From contig CAVZAB010000019.1 of NCBI GenBank assembly GCA_963773155.1, positions 124,001-188,000 on the forward strand: DNA of 64,000 nucleotides, in the 5' to 3' direction. The stretch comes from CAVZAB01 sp963773155 (GTDB lineage Bacteria > Pseudomonadota > Alphaproteobacteria > Rhizobiales > Beijerinckiaceae). The notes beneath the pieces were generated by a model. The model ran no database searches. It worked only from the letters and a program-made list of their open reading frames with translations, and was not told where the DNA came from. Below, in pieces: positions 42,657 to 51,424 of the stretch. Position numbers and translations under genes: made by a program. Every line of letters begins with the position of its first letter. The stretch's first letter is position 1.

Positions 42657-43883
42657 CTAATCGGCGATGCCGGCGGCGCGTCTGACCGCGGCGAGAACGG
42701 TCGGGGTTGGAAAGCCATCGGCTGGCGCATCGCCGATGTGGATCTGAAAATCGTGCACGGCGTCGCGGGTTGCTGGGCCGGTCTTGCCATCAATCGTCCC
42801 ACGATAGAAGCCAAGACGCGCTAACAGCAGCTGCAATTGCCGCCGGTCCTGCGAATCAAGCTGGGGAGTCAGCGCCGGCCAGGCCTTCTGCAAGCCGGGC
42901 CTGTTAGCGATCGCCTCAGCAAGCAGCGCCAGCGAGAGCGCATAGGAATCCGAGTTGTTATATTGCTTCAAGACCCAGTAGTTGGCCGACAGCAACAACG
43001 CCGGGCCGGGCGCGCCCGCCGGCAGGAAGAGAGTGGCCGCACCATTCGGCAGCGCTCGGCCGTCCGCCCGCACGATTCCCTGCCGGGCGAAGGCTTGGAA
43101 ATCCCCGTGCAGCGATTGAAAAGCGAAGTCGCGCGGCAGCTTGACTTCGAAGCCCCAGGCGAGCCCCGGCATCCAGCCCGATTTTTGCAGAAAATTGGCG
43201 ATCGAAGCGAGGCTGTCTGGCACCGATGTCCAGATATCGGGCGTCGATTGGCCGGCAAAACTGACGGCGTATTTGAGATAGGTCGTGGGCAGGAATTGCG
43301 GATAGCCCATGGCGCCGGCCCAGGAGCCGCGCAGATCGGCGCGGCGCACCCCGCTTTGCAGCATGACGAGCGCGGCGACGAGTTCTGCCACCGGCGGTCC
43401 GTCGGGGTCGCGCAGAGCGAGGGTTGCCAAGGTACGGATCACATCCTTTTCGCCGCTAAGCCGCGCAAAATCCGTCTCCATGCCCCACACGGCAAGAACG
43501 GTCTCGCGGGCAATGCCATACGTCCTCTCGATCCTGTCGAGTTCGGCCCGCCAGCGTTGCGCTGCCGCTTGGCCGCGCCGGAGCCGCTGTGGCGCGAGCG
43601 CGGTTGCCACATAGGCTTGGATCGGCCTCGAAAATTCCGGTTGCTGTTGGGCCAGGGCCGGCAGCGAAGGATCAGGGCTCAGACCCTCGAACGCGGCATC
43701 GAAGATGCCTCGCTCGACGCCTTTTGCCGCGGCGAGAGGCCAGGTCATGGCCTTGAGCGCGGCCATGTCGAGAGGGTTGTCGGAACGTGCGTGAAACGCA
43801 CCGGCTGCGGCGGCGCAGGGCGTCGCTAGCGCCAGCAACAGCAGCATAGCCAAGCGCCAATGGTGAAGGCCACTTTCAATCAT
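42657..43883 (-). CDS. Lytic murein transglycosylase with peptidoglycan-binding domain
   Basis: A 408-residue exported MltB-family enzyme with a signal peptide (about 1-27). The catalytic domain has LAVWGMETDFARLSGE and GSWAGAMGYPQFLPTTYLKY. The C-terminal PG_binding_1 domain (about 335-405) reads LQLLLARLGFYRGTIDGKTG-PATRDAVHDFQ. The ATG at 43883 begins a normal signal sequence. It lies tail to tail with the shorter transglycosylase at 41818, an inverted paralogous pair. Confidence 0.9.
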   Translation of the reverse strand: MIESGLHHWRLAMLLLLALATPCAAAAGAFHARSDNPLDMAALKAMTWPLAAAKGVERGIFDAAFEGLSPDPSLPALAQQQPEFSRPIQAYVATALAPQRLRRGQAAAQRWRAELDRIERTYGIARETVLAVWGMETDFARLSGEKDVIRTLATLALRDPDGPPVAELVAALVMLQSGVRRADLRGSWAGAMGYPQFLPTTYLKYAVSFAGQSTPDIWTSVPDSLASIANFLQKSGWMPGLAWGFEVKLPRDFAFQSLHGDFQAFARQGIVRADGRALPNGAATLFLPAGAPGPALLLSANYWVLKQYNNSDSYALSLALLAEAIANRPGLQKAWPALTPQLDSQDRRQLQLLLARLGFYRGTIDGKTGPATRDAVHDFQIHIGDAPADGFPTPTVLAAVRRAAGIAD

Positions 43884-43953
43884 CCGTCAAACCTAGGACG
43901 TTGCAGGCATGCGGCAAGTGGCTGATCGGCCGGCCGCCCGCCTATCCGGGCGG

Positions 43954-44154
43954 TCAGCTCCGTCGGGCAGGGACCTTGCCGCCTTCTCGGGCGTTTTGGT
44001 GTCTGACCTGCTTTCGAACCCAGGCTTTGGCCTGTTCGACCGTGGCGAAATCGGCGATTCTTTCCGCCTTTCCGCCGGGCATGTTGATAGTGACTTGGAA
44101 CCGTCTATCACTCTGTCTGCCGACCAAATAGGTCGCAAGATAGGAATCGGACAT
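43954..44154 (-). CDS. Small conserved-looking protein, 66 residues
   Basis: A small soluble protein starting at the ATG at 44154 after an excellent GGGGGAGTTCGAA ribosome site. The sequence MSDSYLATYLVGRQSDRRFQ, then a beta-rich VTINMPGG stretch and the helix TVEQAKAWVRKQVRHQNARE, suggests a compact beta-alpha fold. I do not recognise a family. It sits alone between the transglycosylase and FkbM genes. Confidence 0.5.
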   Translation of the reverse strand: MSDSYLATYLVGRQSDRRFQVTINMPGGKAERIADFATVEQAKAWVRKQVRHQNAREGGKVPARRS

Positions 44155-44300
44155 TTCGAACTCCCCCGCTTCGAAACGCACGCAACAACTAGACTACCAA
44201 ACTTCACCCTCTGCAGTTTGCCTGGCGGTCACATTACGGGGGCAGGTCTTTGGCTGAAACGCCAATAGACCGATTTCCACAGTTTACTGATGGATCCGGC

Positions 44301-45368
44301 TCAGTCGAGAATTTGCCCGCCGTCGTAGCTTGCTGCGATGCGGCCGAGCAGGACCCGGAACTGGTCGGTGTCGATTAGGCGGCGATAGAGGTCGCGTAGG
44401 CTCGCTGCCGCGAATTCGGGCAGTTGCGCGGTCGCTTCGGCATGCGGTGGGTCCGGAAACAGCCGGGCCTTGGCGAGCGCTGCGTCATCGGGGCCCGGCG
44501 GGCCCGCGAGCTGCGCGGCCTTCATGTCGGCGAGAACCAGCGCAAGCAGCACTTCATGGTCGAGATGAGGCAAGCTCGCCAGGAAATTGCGGACCAGGAG
44601 CTTGGCAAAGGCATGGTCCGGATGATCGGCCCTTTCGGGAGCGCGATTGGTGTGACCAAGATGAGGCACGACCAGCCAGGGGGCGGGCGCCTTCGGCAGC
44701 CGCTGCTGCAATGCCGTCTCCTCGGCCGCCACATAGAAGCGGTTCAAGCCGTCGTCGAGTCCGAATTGATAGTTCTGGCTCAATAGAAATGGTTCCCATT
44801 CCGGCCAGGCCGGCGCCATCGAACCTGGTGCCAGCGCTTCGACCAGCACGATTCGCGGTCGAAAACGGCGCCAATCGCCGCCGTGCAGCACATCGGCCTC
44901 AGCGCCTTCGACATCAATCTTCAAAAAATCGATCCGCTCGACGCGATGGTTGGTACAAAGCGCTGCCAGCGTCGTCATCGGCACCCGCTGCCGGGTGAAT
45001 TCCACCCCGAATTCGCGGGCCCGCTCGGCCGCCTGCGGTACGATGGTCGAGAAGCCGTGCAGCCGTTCGACCCGGTGAAAATCGACCGCGCCGACCGAGT
45101 TTCCCAGCACGCCATTGACGACAATATCGCGCGGCCGAACGCTTCGGTAGAGAGCGCAGAGATCCTCTTGCGGTTCGACGATCAGGCCGGCCCAGCCCCG
45201 CAGGTAGAACCAGCACGACACATTGTCGGCGACCGGGTGGCCGGCGCCGACGTCGATGTAAAAGCCGCCTTCCTGCCCGACAAAGGCCTGGGCCAAATGA
45301 TAGTCTTCAAGATGTTGGGCGTAGGAAAAATCCACGGCGGCCTCGGTTTGATGGCACTGACCTTGCAT
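44301..45368 (-). CDS. FkbM-family methyltransferase
   Basis: A 355-residue SAM-dependent O-methyltransferase. The N-terminal domain shows GGFYIDVGAGHPVADNVSCW (SAM-binding motif I) and GLIVEPQEDLCALYRSVRPR. The FkbM hallmark is VERIDFLKIDVEGAEADVLH. The C-terminal 130 residues form a helical extension rich in Ala and Leu with no clear assignment. FkbM enzymes methylate hydroxyls of polysaccharides or lipids, so a surface-glycan role is plausible. It is divergent from the TerB-like gene. Confidence 0.85.
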   Translation of the reverse strand: MQGQCHQTEAAVDFSYAQHLEDYHLAQAFVGQEGGFYIDVGAGHPVADNVSCWFYLRGWAGLIVEPQEDLCALYRSVRPRDIVVNGVLGNSVGAVDFHRVERLHGFSTIVPQAAERAREFGVEFTRQRVPMTTLAALCTNHRVERIDFLKIDVEGAEADVLHGGDWRRFRPRIVLVEALAPGSMAPAWPEWEPFLLSQNYQFGLDDGLNRFYVAAEETALQQRLPKAPAPWLVVPHLGHTNRAPERADHPDHAFAKLLVRNFLASLPHLDHEVLLALVLADMKAAQLAGPPGPDDAALAKARLFPDPPHAEATAQLPEFAAASLRDLYRRLIDTDQFRVLLGRIAASYDGGQILD

Positions 45369-45444
45369 GCTAATTTGTCAGCGGTGGCAACGCCAGCGGC
45401 CGCTCGAGCCGGGCTCGACGCGCGGTTTAAATCGGGATCGTCGG

Positions 45445-45897
45445 ATGTTTGAAGGCCTCAAACGGCTGGCTGGGGCGTTGATCGGGCCGGAATCCCGGTT
45501 CGACGACGACGATTGCCAGGTCGCCGCCGCGGTGCTTCTCTTGCATGTGGCGGCCATCGACGGCGCCATTACCCCGAGCGAACAAGACCGGCTGGCCCGG
45601 CTGCTCATTCAGGGGTTTGGCCTTGGTGGCGAATCGGTCGGCGCCTTGATCGCGGCCGCCGAGCGGCGCGACCACGAGACGGCGGATATCATCGCCGTTG
45701 CCGAGCGGCTGCGGCGAAGGCTCGACGCCCCGGAGCGCCAGCGGATCCTGGCTATGATGTGGGCCATGGCAAGGGCCGACGGCCAACTGCACGAATTTGA
45801 GGAAAACCTTCTCTGGCGGGCGGCAATTTGGCTTGACGCCGCCCCGCCGGGCAATCCATCAGTGGATCCATCGGCTGTTGACCATAAGGACCAATAA
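45445..45897 (+). CDS. TerB-family protein (second copy)
   Basis: A 150-residue helical protein with two TerB metal-binding helix motifs. The first is LLLHVAAIDGAITPSEQDRL with the acidic IDG...E pattern, and the second is MWAMARADGQLHEFEENLLW. The ATG at 45445 (MFEGLKRLAGALIGPESR) is chosen because this amphipathic N-terminus is usual for the family. It precedes a glutamine-amidotransferase gene by 60 bases. It differs from the TerB-like gene at 13747, and no TerC lies beside this one. Confidence 0.75.
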   Translation: MFEGLKRLAGALIGPESRFDDDDCQVAAAVLLLHVAAIDGAITPSEQDRLARLLIQGFGLGGESVGALIAAAERRDHETADIIAVAERLRRRLDAPERQRILAMMWAMARADGQLHEFEENLLWRAAIWLDAAPPGNPSVDPSAVDHKDQ

Positions 45898-45957
45898 ACA
45901 GGCGGGCAGCTCGACCTTTCTTGCAAATTTTGCCAGCCTGACGTTTTCGGCACCCCC

Positions 45958-46680
45958 ATGCTCGCTCGCAAAGTTCTCATCATTCTGCATCAGGAGCATT
46001 CGACGCCTGGCCGGGTCGGGCGGCTTTTGCAGCAGGCTGGCGTCGAGCTCGACATCCGGCGGCCGCGCTTCGGCGATCCCCTGCCGCGCGCCATGCGGGA
46101 GCATTGCGGGGCGATCATTTTCGGCGGGCCGATGAGCGCCAATGACGCCGACGCCTACATCACGAAGGAAATCGACTGGATCGGGGTGCCGCTGCGCGAC
46201 AACAAGCCCTTTCTCGGCATTTGCCTCGGCGCCCAGATGCTGGTCCGCCACCTCGGTCACAAGGTATCGCCACATCCAAACGGCCGGGTCGAAATCGGCT
46301 ATTATCCGATTAACCCGACGGCCGAGGCCGAACGGCTTGCCAACCGCTGTGGTGCCGCTTTCCCCGAACACGTCTACCATTGGCATCACGAGGGCTTTGA
46401 CCTGCCGACCTCGGCCCGTCTTTTGGCGCAAGGCGGCGATTTCCCGGTCCAGGCCTTCACCTTCGGCGAGCAGGCCTACGCGATCCAGTTCCACCCCGAA
46501 GTCACCTACGCCATGATCTGCCGCTGGACAACCAGAGTGCCCGATCGGCTGTCGGCGCCCGGTGCCTTGCCGCGCGAACGCCATCTCGAAGGTTGGTTCC
46601 AGCACGATGCGGCGATCGGCGCCTGGCTCGGCGCGTTTCTGACTACCTGGCTCGGCGGCGAGCGAACGGCTGGCTGCTAA
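45958..46680 (+). CDS. Class I glutamine amidotransferase-like protein
   Basis: A 240-residue stand-alone GATase1 protein. The nucleophile Cys89 is in FLGICLGAQML, and the triad is completed by His and Glu of AIQFHPEVT. The oxyanion-type GGPMS loop is at residues 57-61. It resembles the GMP-synthase-like amidotransferases annotated from genomes, which lack the synthase domain. The acceptor reaction is unknown. It is convergent with mtgA. Confidence 0.85.
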   Translation: MLARKVLIILHQEHSTPGRVGRLLQQAGVELDIRRPRFGDPLPRAMREHCGAIIFGGPMSANDADAYITKEIDWIGVPLRDNKPFLGICLGAQMLVRHLGHKVSPHPNGRVEIGYYPINPTAEAERLANRCGAAFPEHVYHWHHEGFDLPTSARLLAQGGDFPVQAFTFGEQAYAIQFHPEVTYAMICRWTTRVPDRLSAPGALPRERHLEGWFQHDAAIGAWLGAFLTTWLGGERTAGC

Positions 46681-46687
46681 ATCGGCC

Positions 46688-47401
46688 TCAATGCAGGCAA
46701 TCGAGCCAGGGCGCGGCATCGCGGCTGCGCTCGAGAATCCGGTTGGCCAGGGCCCGGTGGCGGGCGCCCGGTCGGCGCGGATCGCGGCGCAAGGGGTTGG
46801 GGAGCGCCGTCGCCAGCAGGGCCGCTTCGCGGGCGCTCAGATTGGCGGCACTCTTGCCGAAATAATGGCGGGCGGCGGCTTCGGCCCCGAATATTCCCTC
46901 GCCCCATTCAGCAATGTTCAAATAGACTTCGAGAATTCGCCGCTTCGGCCAGGCGACACCAAGGGTGAGCGCGATCGGAATCTCGATTCCCTTGCGGACA
47001 AAAGATCGCGCCGGCCATAGAAAGAGGTTCTTGGCCGTCTGCATGGCAATCGTCGAAGCGCCGCGGCTGCGATCGGTGAGGCTGTTGCGTTGCAGCTCGT
47101 CGCCAAGAGCCGACCAATCGACCCCGCGATGGCGGCAGAATCGAGCGTCCTCGCTCATGATGCTGGCGCTTTGCAAATTGACCGATATGGCCTCCAGCGG
47201 CACCCAGACGCGGACGACGTCGCGTCCAAGCAGCGTCCGGCCAATCATCAGAGTCGAAATCGGCGGCACGAAACGATAGAGTGCGATCAACGCACCGAGG
47301 CACAGGCCCAGAACGAGCAGGCCTGCGCCGAGCCGGCGCAGCACACGCCGCATGGTCTTTCGCAAGCGCCCGGGGCCTTGCGGCTTGACCGCCGGGGTCA
47401 A
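46688..47401 (-). CDS. mtgA: Monofunctional peptidoglycan glycosyltransferase
   Basis: A 237-residue inner-membrane GT51 enzyme polymerising lipid II. An N-terminal membrane anchor (about 23-44) precedes the GT51 motifs: SEDARFCRHRGVDWSALGDE (catalytic Glu in EDxxFxxHxG), RGASTIAMQTAKNLFLW, KRRILEVYLNIAEWGEGIFG and the AREAALLATALPNPLRRDP helix. No transpeptidase domain follows. The start ATG at 47401 is a reasonable choice, with the basic N-terminal stretch reaching the membrane helix. Confidence 0.9.
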   Translation of the reverse strand: MTPAVKPQGPGRLRKTMRRVLRRLGAGLLVLGLCLGALIALYRFVPPISTLMIGRTLLGRDVVRVWVPLEAISVNLQSASIMSEDARFCRHRGVDWSALGDELQRNSLTDRSRGASTIAMQTAKNLFLWPARSFVRKGIEIPIALTLGVAWPKRRILEVYLNIAEWGEGIFGAEAAARHYFGKSAANLSAREAALLATALPNPLRRDPRRPGARHRALANRILERSRDAAPWLDCLH

Positions 47402-47453
47402 GGGAGGTTAGCCCGAATACCGGCACCCGGCACCCTCATGGACCAATACCGCA

Positions 47454-48386
47454 ATGGCCAAGAACCAGTCGTGCGACAATTTCGGCAGCCGGCTTGCGAG
47501 TTTCGCTGCCGGTTTTGAGGCTGTCCTTTCTGACCTTTTGTCCGAGCGCCGGTTGCCCGGCGAAATCTGCCGGCCCGCGACGCTTCTTGGGGCGATGCGC
47601 TATGCGACGCTTGAAGGCGGCAAAAGGATCAGACCCTTTCTCCTTATCGAGACGGCGCGGCTTTTCGGCGTCGACGGCGAAGGGCCGCTGCGGGCCGCGG
47701 CGGCACTCGAACTGGTGCATTGCTATTCGCTTGTCCATGACGACCTTCCGGCGATGGATGATGACGATTTGCGACGCGGCCGACCGACCGTTCATCGCGT
47801 CTTCGACGAGGCGACGGCAATTTTGGCGGGCGACGCTCTCCTCACTTATGCCTTTGACATTATGGCTGATGATCGCACGCACGGCGATGGGGCCATTCGC
47901 GCTGCTCTGGTTGTCGGACTTGCCAGGGCGGCGGGCCTTGGCGGGATGGCCGGCGGTCAGACGCTCGATCTTGCCGCCGAGGCGCGTTCGACGCCGCTCG
48001 ATGCCGATGCGATCAGGCAGATTCAGGCGATGAAGACCGGGGCGCTGCTCGCCTTTGGCGTCGAAGCCGGCGGCATGCTCGGCGGCGCCGATGCGCCGAT
48101 GCGAGCGGCGCTTTCGGCCTATAGCCGCGCCGTCGGGGCGGCCTTTCAAATCGCCGATGACATTCTCGATTCTGAGGGCGACGAGGAAGCGATCGGCAAA
48201 CGCATCGGCAAGGATGCCGGCCGCAACAAGCCGACCCTGGTCGCCGCGCTCGGCTTGGAACAGGCCCGCCGGGAACGTGACCAACTCGTCGGCCAAGCCG
48301 AGCGCGCCCTCATCGGCGTTCTGCCGGCCGAGCGTGCCAGCGTTCTGATCGAGGCCGGCCGCTTCATCGCCAATCGAAACACTTAA
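47454..48386 (+). CDS. ispA: Polyprenyl (farnesyl/geranylgeranyl) diphosphate synthase
   Basis: A 310-residue trans-isoprenyl synthase with both aspartate-rich motifs. The first is DDLPAMDDDDLRRGRPTVHR (residues about 96-115) and the second DDILDSEGDEE. It also has GGKRIRPFLL and GGQTLDLAAEA. The two-residue insertion in the first motif (DDxxxxD) and length match the bacterial farnesyl-diphosphate synthase group IspA. The exact chain length is not certain. ispG of the same isoprenoid pathway lies 0.7 kb downstream on the other strand. Confidence 0.85.
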   Translation: MAKNQSCDNFGSRLASFAAGFEAVLSDLLSERRLPGEICRPATLLGAMRYATLEGGKRIRPFLLIETARLFGVDGEGPLRAAAALELVHCYSLVHDDLPAMDDDDLRRGRPTVHRVFDEATAILAGDALLTYAFDIMADDRTHGDGAIRAALVVGLARAAGLGGMAGGQTLDLAAEARSTPLDADAIRQIQAMKTGALLAFGVEAGGMLGGADAPMRAALSAYSRAVGAAFQIADDILDSEGDEEAIGKRIGKDAGRNKPTLVAALGLEQARRERDQLVGQAERALIGVLPAERASVLIEAGRFIANRNT

Positions 48387-48395
48387 GGAACCGGC

Positions 48396-49106
48396 TTGGA
48401 TAATCTTGAACCCATACCGAAACCGCCGAGCGCGATTCTGCCGGTCCGCTTCATCCGGGCCCGCCCGCGATTGGCGCTCTGTCTTGCCGTGGGGATATTC
48501 GTCGGCCTCCTGCTGCCCCATACCTGGCGGCCGATCACGCGGATGCTTTTTGCCTGGAACCTTGCCACGATCGCCTATGTCGTGCTGGTCAGCATCATGA
48601 TGATCGGCGAGACAAGCGAGACGATCAGACGCCGCGCGGCGATGCAGGACGAGGGCCGCCTATTGGTCCTGATCCTGGCTATCATTGCCGCGACCGCCAG
48701 CATATTCGCGATCGTCGCCCAGCTGGCAACACTCAAGGACACGACCGGCTGGGCCAAATACCTGCATCTGGGTCTCGCCGCCGGGACGATTGTCAGTTCA
48801 TGGTTCTTCGTGCACATCATGTTCGCATTGCACTACGCGCACGAATATTACGACGAGTGGGAGATCGGCAGAGGAATCGCCAAACAATTGCGGGGTGGCC
48901 TGGATTTTCCGGGTACACCGTCCAAACCGGATTATGCCGATTTTATGTATTTTTCCTTCGTCATCGGGGTCGCATCGCAGACTGCTGACGTCAATGTTAC
49001 GTCGAAAGCCATGCGCAGCGTAGCGCTGGTGCATTGCGTGCTGTCGTTTTTCTTCAACACGACGATCCTGGCGCTGACCATTAATATTGCCGCCGGTTTG
49101 ATCTGA
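48396..49106 (+). CDS. DUF1345 membrane protein
   Basis: A 236-residue integral membrane protein with about five helices, of DUF1345. Markers are LFAWNLATIAYVVLVSIMMI, SWFFVHIMFALHYAHEYYDE and the conserved GLDFPGTPSKPDYADFMYFS block. ETSETIRRRAAMQDEGR forms a cytoplasmic loop. It starts at a TTG (48396) preceded by AAGGAACC, nine bases after the prenyl synthase stop, so it is probably translationally coupled. Function is unknown. It is convergent with ispG. Confidence 0.85.
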   Translation: MDNLEPIPKPPSAILPVRFIRARPRLALCLAVGIFVGLLLPHTWRPITRMLFAWNLATIAYVVLVSIMMIGETSETIRRRAAMQDEGRLLVLILAIIAATASIFAIVAQLATLKDTTGWAKYLHLGLAAGTIVSSWFFVHIMFALHYAHEYYDEWEIGRGIAKQLRGGLDFPGTPSKPDYADFMYFSFVIGVASQTADVNVTSKAMRSVALVHCVLSFFFNTTILALTINIAAGLI

Positions 49107-49110
49107 GCGC

Positions 49111-50358
49111 CTATTGGGCGGCGCGCGACGAGGCGAAACGCTGCTCGATATAATCGTCGAGAAGGGCTTTGAAATCGCTGGCTATGGTGGTGCCACGCAA
49201 GGTCCTTGCCTTCTTGCCGTCGATGAACACTGGCGCGGCCGGCGCTTCGCCGGTTCCTGGCAGCGAAATGCCGATGTCGGCATGCTTCGATTCGCCCGGC
49301 CCGTTGACGATGCAACCCATCACCGCAATGTTCAGCTGTTCGACGCCCGGAAATTTTGCTCTCCACTCCGGCATCGCGCGATGAATGTGGTCCTGGATGT
49401 CGCGGGCCAGTTCCTGGAACAGCGTCGAGGTCGTCCGGCCGCAGCCTGGGCAGGCGGCAACGAGCGGCACGAAGGTCCGCAGACCGATGGTCTGCAGCAA
49501 TTCCTGGGCGACTTTGACCTCGAGGCTGCGGTCGCCGCCCGGCTCCGGCGTCAGCGAGACGCGGATCGTATCGCCGATCCCCTCTTGGAGGAGGACGCCC
49601 ATTGCTGCGGCGGATGCCACTATGCCCTTCGTGCCCATGCCGGCCTCGGTCAGGCCGAGGTGCAAGGCATAGTCGGCGCGTGCCGCCAGGGTCCGATAGA
49701 CGGCAATGAGATCCTGGACGGCGGACACTTTGGCCGACAGCACAATCCGGTTGCGCGGCATGCCGATCGACTCGGCGCGGGCTGCCGAGAGCAGCACCGA
49801 TTGGACCATCGCTTCGCGGGTAATGGCGCGCGCGTCGAGTGGTTGGGACTGGCGCGCATTGGCATCCATCAGCTGGGTCAACAAGTCCTGATCGAGCGAA
49901 CCCCAATTGGCGCCAATTCGAACCGGTTTGTCATGGCGCAGCGCCGTTTCGATGATCGCCCCGAATTGCAGGTCCCTCTTTGCCTTGAAGCCGACATTGC
50001 CGGGATTGATGCGATATTTGTCGAGCGCTTCGGCGCAAGCCGGATGGTCGGCCAAAAGCCGGTGGCCGTTATAGTGAAAATCGCCGATCAGCGGCGCTGT
50101 TATGGCGAGTATAGCAAGCCGGTCGCGGATGTGAGGCAGGGCGGCAGCGGCCTCGTCGCGGTCGACCGTCAGGCGAACCAATTCGGAGCCGGCACGGGCG
50201 AGGGCGGCGACTTGCCGGACCGTGGCCTCGATATCGGCCGTGTCAGTATTGGTCATCGACTGGACGGCGACCGGAGCCTTGCCGCCGACCACGATGCCGG
50301 CGGCCGCGCTGCCGATTCTGACCGCTGTCGTTGGGCGGCGTTCGATGGGCTGATTTAT
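49111..50358 (-). CDS. ispG: 4-hydroxy-3-methylbut-2-enyl diphosphate synthase, start unclear
   Basis: Iron-sulfur enzyme converting MEcPP to HMBPP in the MEP isoprenoid pathway. Motifs are VAVQSMTNTDTADIEATVRQ, KYRINPGNVG, CPGCGRTTSTLFQELARDIQ (cluster Cys pair) and AVMGCIVNGPGESKHADIG (third Cys and Glu). The conserved part begins at about INQPIERRPTTAVRIG. No ATG, GTG or TTG in frame lies just upstream. The best-placed codon (50358, after AGGAACGCT) is an ATA, or the CTG/GTG further upstream is used. The frame stays open to 50691 into an unrelated degenerate region. Length from 50358 is 415 residues. Confidence 0.85.
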   Translation of the reverse strand: MNQPIERRPTTAVRIGSAAAGIVVGGKAPVAVQSMTNTDTADIEATVRQVAALARAGSELVRLTVDRDEAAAALPHIRDRLAILAITAPLIGDFHYNGHRLLADHPACAEALDKYRINPGNVGFKAKRDLQFGAIIETALRHDKPVRIGANWGSLDQDLLTQLMDANARQSQPLDARAITREAMVQSVLLSAARAESIGMPRNRIVLSAKVSAVQDLIAVYRTLAARADYALHLGLTEAGMGTKGIVASAAAMGVLLQEGIGDTIRVSLTPEPGGDRSLEVKVAQELLQTIGLRTFVPLVAACPGCGRTTSTLFQELARDIQDHIHRAMPEWRAKFPGVEQLNIAVMGCIVNGPGESKHADIGISLPGTGEAPAAPVFIDGKKARTLRGTTIASDFKALLDDYIEQRFASSRAAQ

Positions 50359-50691
50359 AGCGTTCCTGCGCCAAGCTTGCCGGGGGCTGTCGTGCGACAG
50401 GTGATCGTCACAGTCAAGGCGCGGCCTTGGTCGAACAGGCCGGGGACCCACTGGAGCCCGGCGGTGTCGACGGCCTCGGCCAACCTCTTGCGCCCATCCA
50501 CAGTCCGGTCGCGAACCGCTCCCTAGCAGTCGCCTAGCAACACGATCGCTTCGGCGGTCGCCGGTCGGCCAATAAAAGTGTGGCGCGATGCGAACCGATG
50601 CACCCGGCCGGCCTTCGGCAGCCAGGATCTGACGGCCATCGGGTACTAGCTTTGGGTCCCGGCTGGCGGCGGCAACCGAGGCATCAATCAC
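50355..50691 (-). pseudogene. Unrecognised, probably decayed coding remnant
   Basis: The minus strand between ispG and the broken methyltransferase reads like protein in patches that change frame. The patches are PDGRQILAAEGRPGASVRIA, then FIGRPATAEAIVLLGDC ending at a TAG, then VDGRKRLAEAVDTAGLQWVP-GLFDQGRALTVTITC to a TAA at 50357-50355. The last stop overlaps the presumed ispG start in the ATGA-like way typical of operons. I do not recognise the family. Either decayed or affected by indel errors. Confidence 0.4.
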
Positions 50692-50733
50692 GCGCCCAAA
50701 ATCCGGTCGGCAAGTGGCCGCTCTTGGAGCACT

Positions 50734-51424
50734 CTAGCAGAGGTCGTCAGGCGCCGGAATCGACCCCGATTCGGCCGGCGTGAACTGCCAGATGCTGGTT
50801 GTTTTGCTGTCGCTGTCTTCGAGATCGCGGCTGACCGGTACCTGGTAGACGGCGACCGGTGCGAGCTGGCCCCGATCGAGATAGGTCCGGCCGGGATCGC
50901 CGATCCGGACCAGAGCGCCGCGCCGAAACAAGCCCGCCAGCCAGCCGGTCGCGCGCGCCGCCATCTCCCGCTCGTAGACACGTCGGCCGCCAGGACGATT
51001 CCGGCAGCCGTGTCGAAGCGTGCCGAGACAATCGGTGTCGAGCGTGTCGAGCGCGACGGAATTGGCGGCGGCGTTGAGACCGATCGCTGCATGCGCGAAG
51101 GCGTCGATGTCGCGGCCACGACGAGTCGGGCGCCGGCCTTGGCCGCGGCGATCGCGACGAGGCCCGAGCCGGAAGCGAAAGTCGAGTATGCAGCGGCCGG
51201 CGGACCAGCGCCGGGTCGTCGAGAATGTGACGCGCAAGCGCCTGGCCGCCCGGCCAGGCGAAGGCCCAGAAGGGCGGCGGCAGACCGATCGCGTCGAGTT
51301 CGGTTTCGGTCTTGTGCCAGATTTCGGTCGATTTATCGGCGCTGTGGAGGCGGATTTCCGGAACGAAGGCGAGACGGCGCAGGCGGGTCTGACGGCGGAC
51401 GAATTCGATCGGGCCCAGGCTCAT
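50734..51424 (-). pseudogene. COG3897-type methyltransferase with several indels
   Basis: Begins intact at the ATG at 51424: MSLGPIEFVRRQTRLRRLAF, then LPPPFWAFAWPGGQALARHI-LDDPALV, the N-terminus of COG3897/Nnt1-like protein methyltransferases. After that, sense jumps between frames: RGRCILDF, then ASGSGLVAIAAAKAGARLVV, then DIDAFAHAAIGLNAAANSVA, then FDTAAGIVLAADV, then YEREMAARATGWLAGLFRRG and GDPGRTYLDRGQLAPVAVYQ to the stop at 50734. About five single-base shifts are required, several at short G, C or T runs. The start overlaps the otnI stop by four bases. Decayed gene or locally poor sequence. Confidence 0.75.

Noticed and set aside
49114..50526. 470-codon plus-strand frame
   Set aside because: Antisense to ispG, no recognisable domain.
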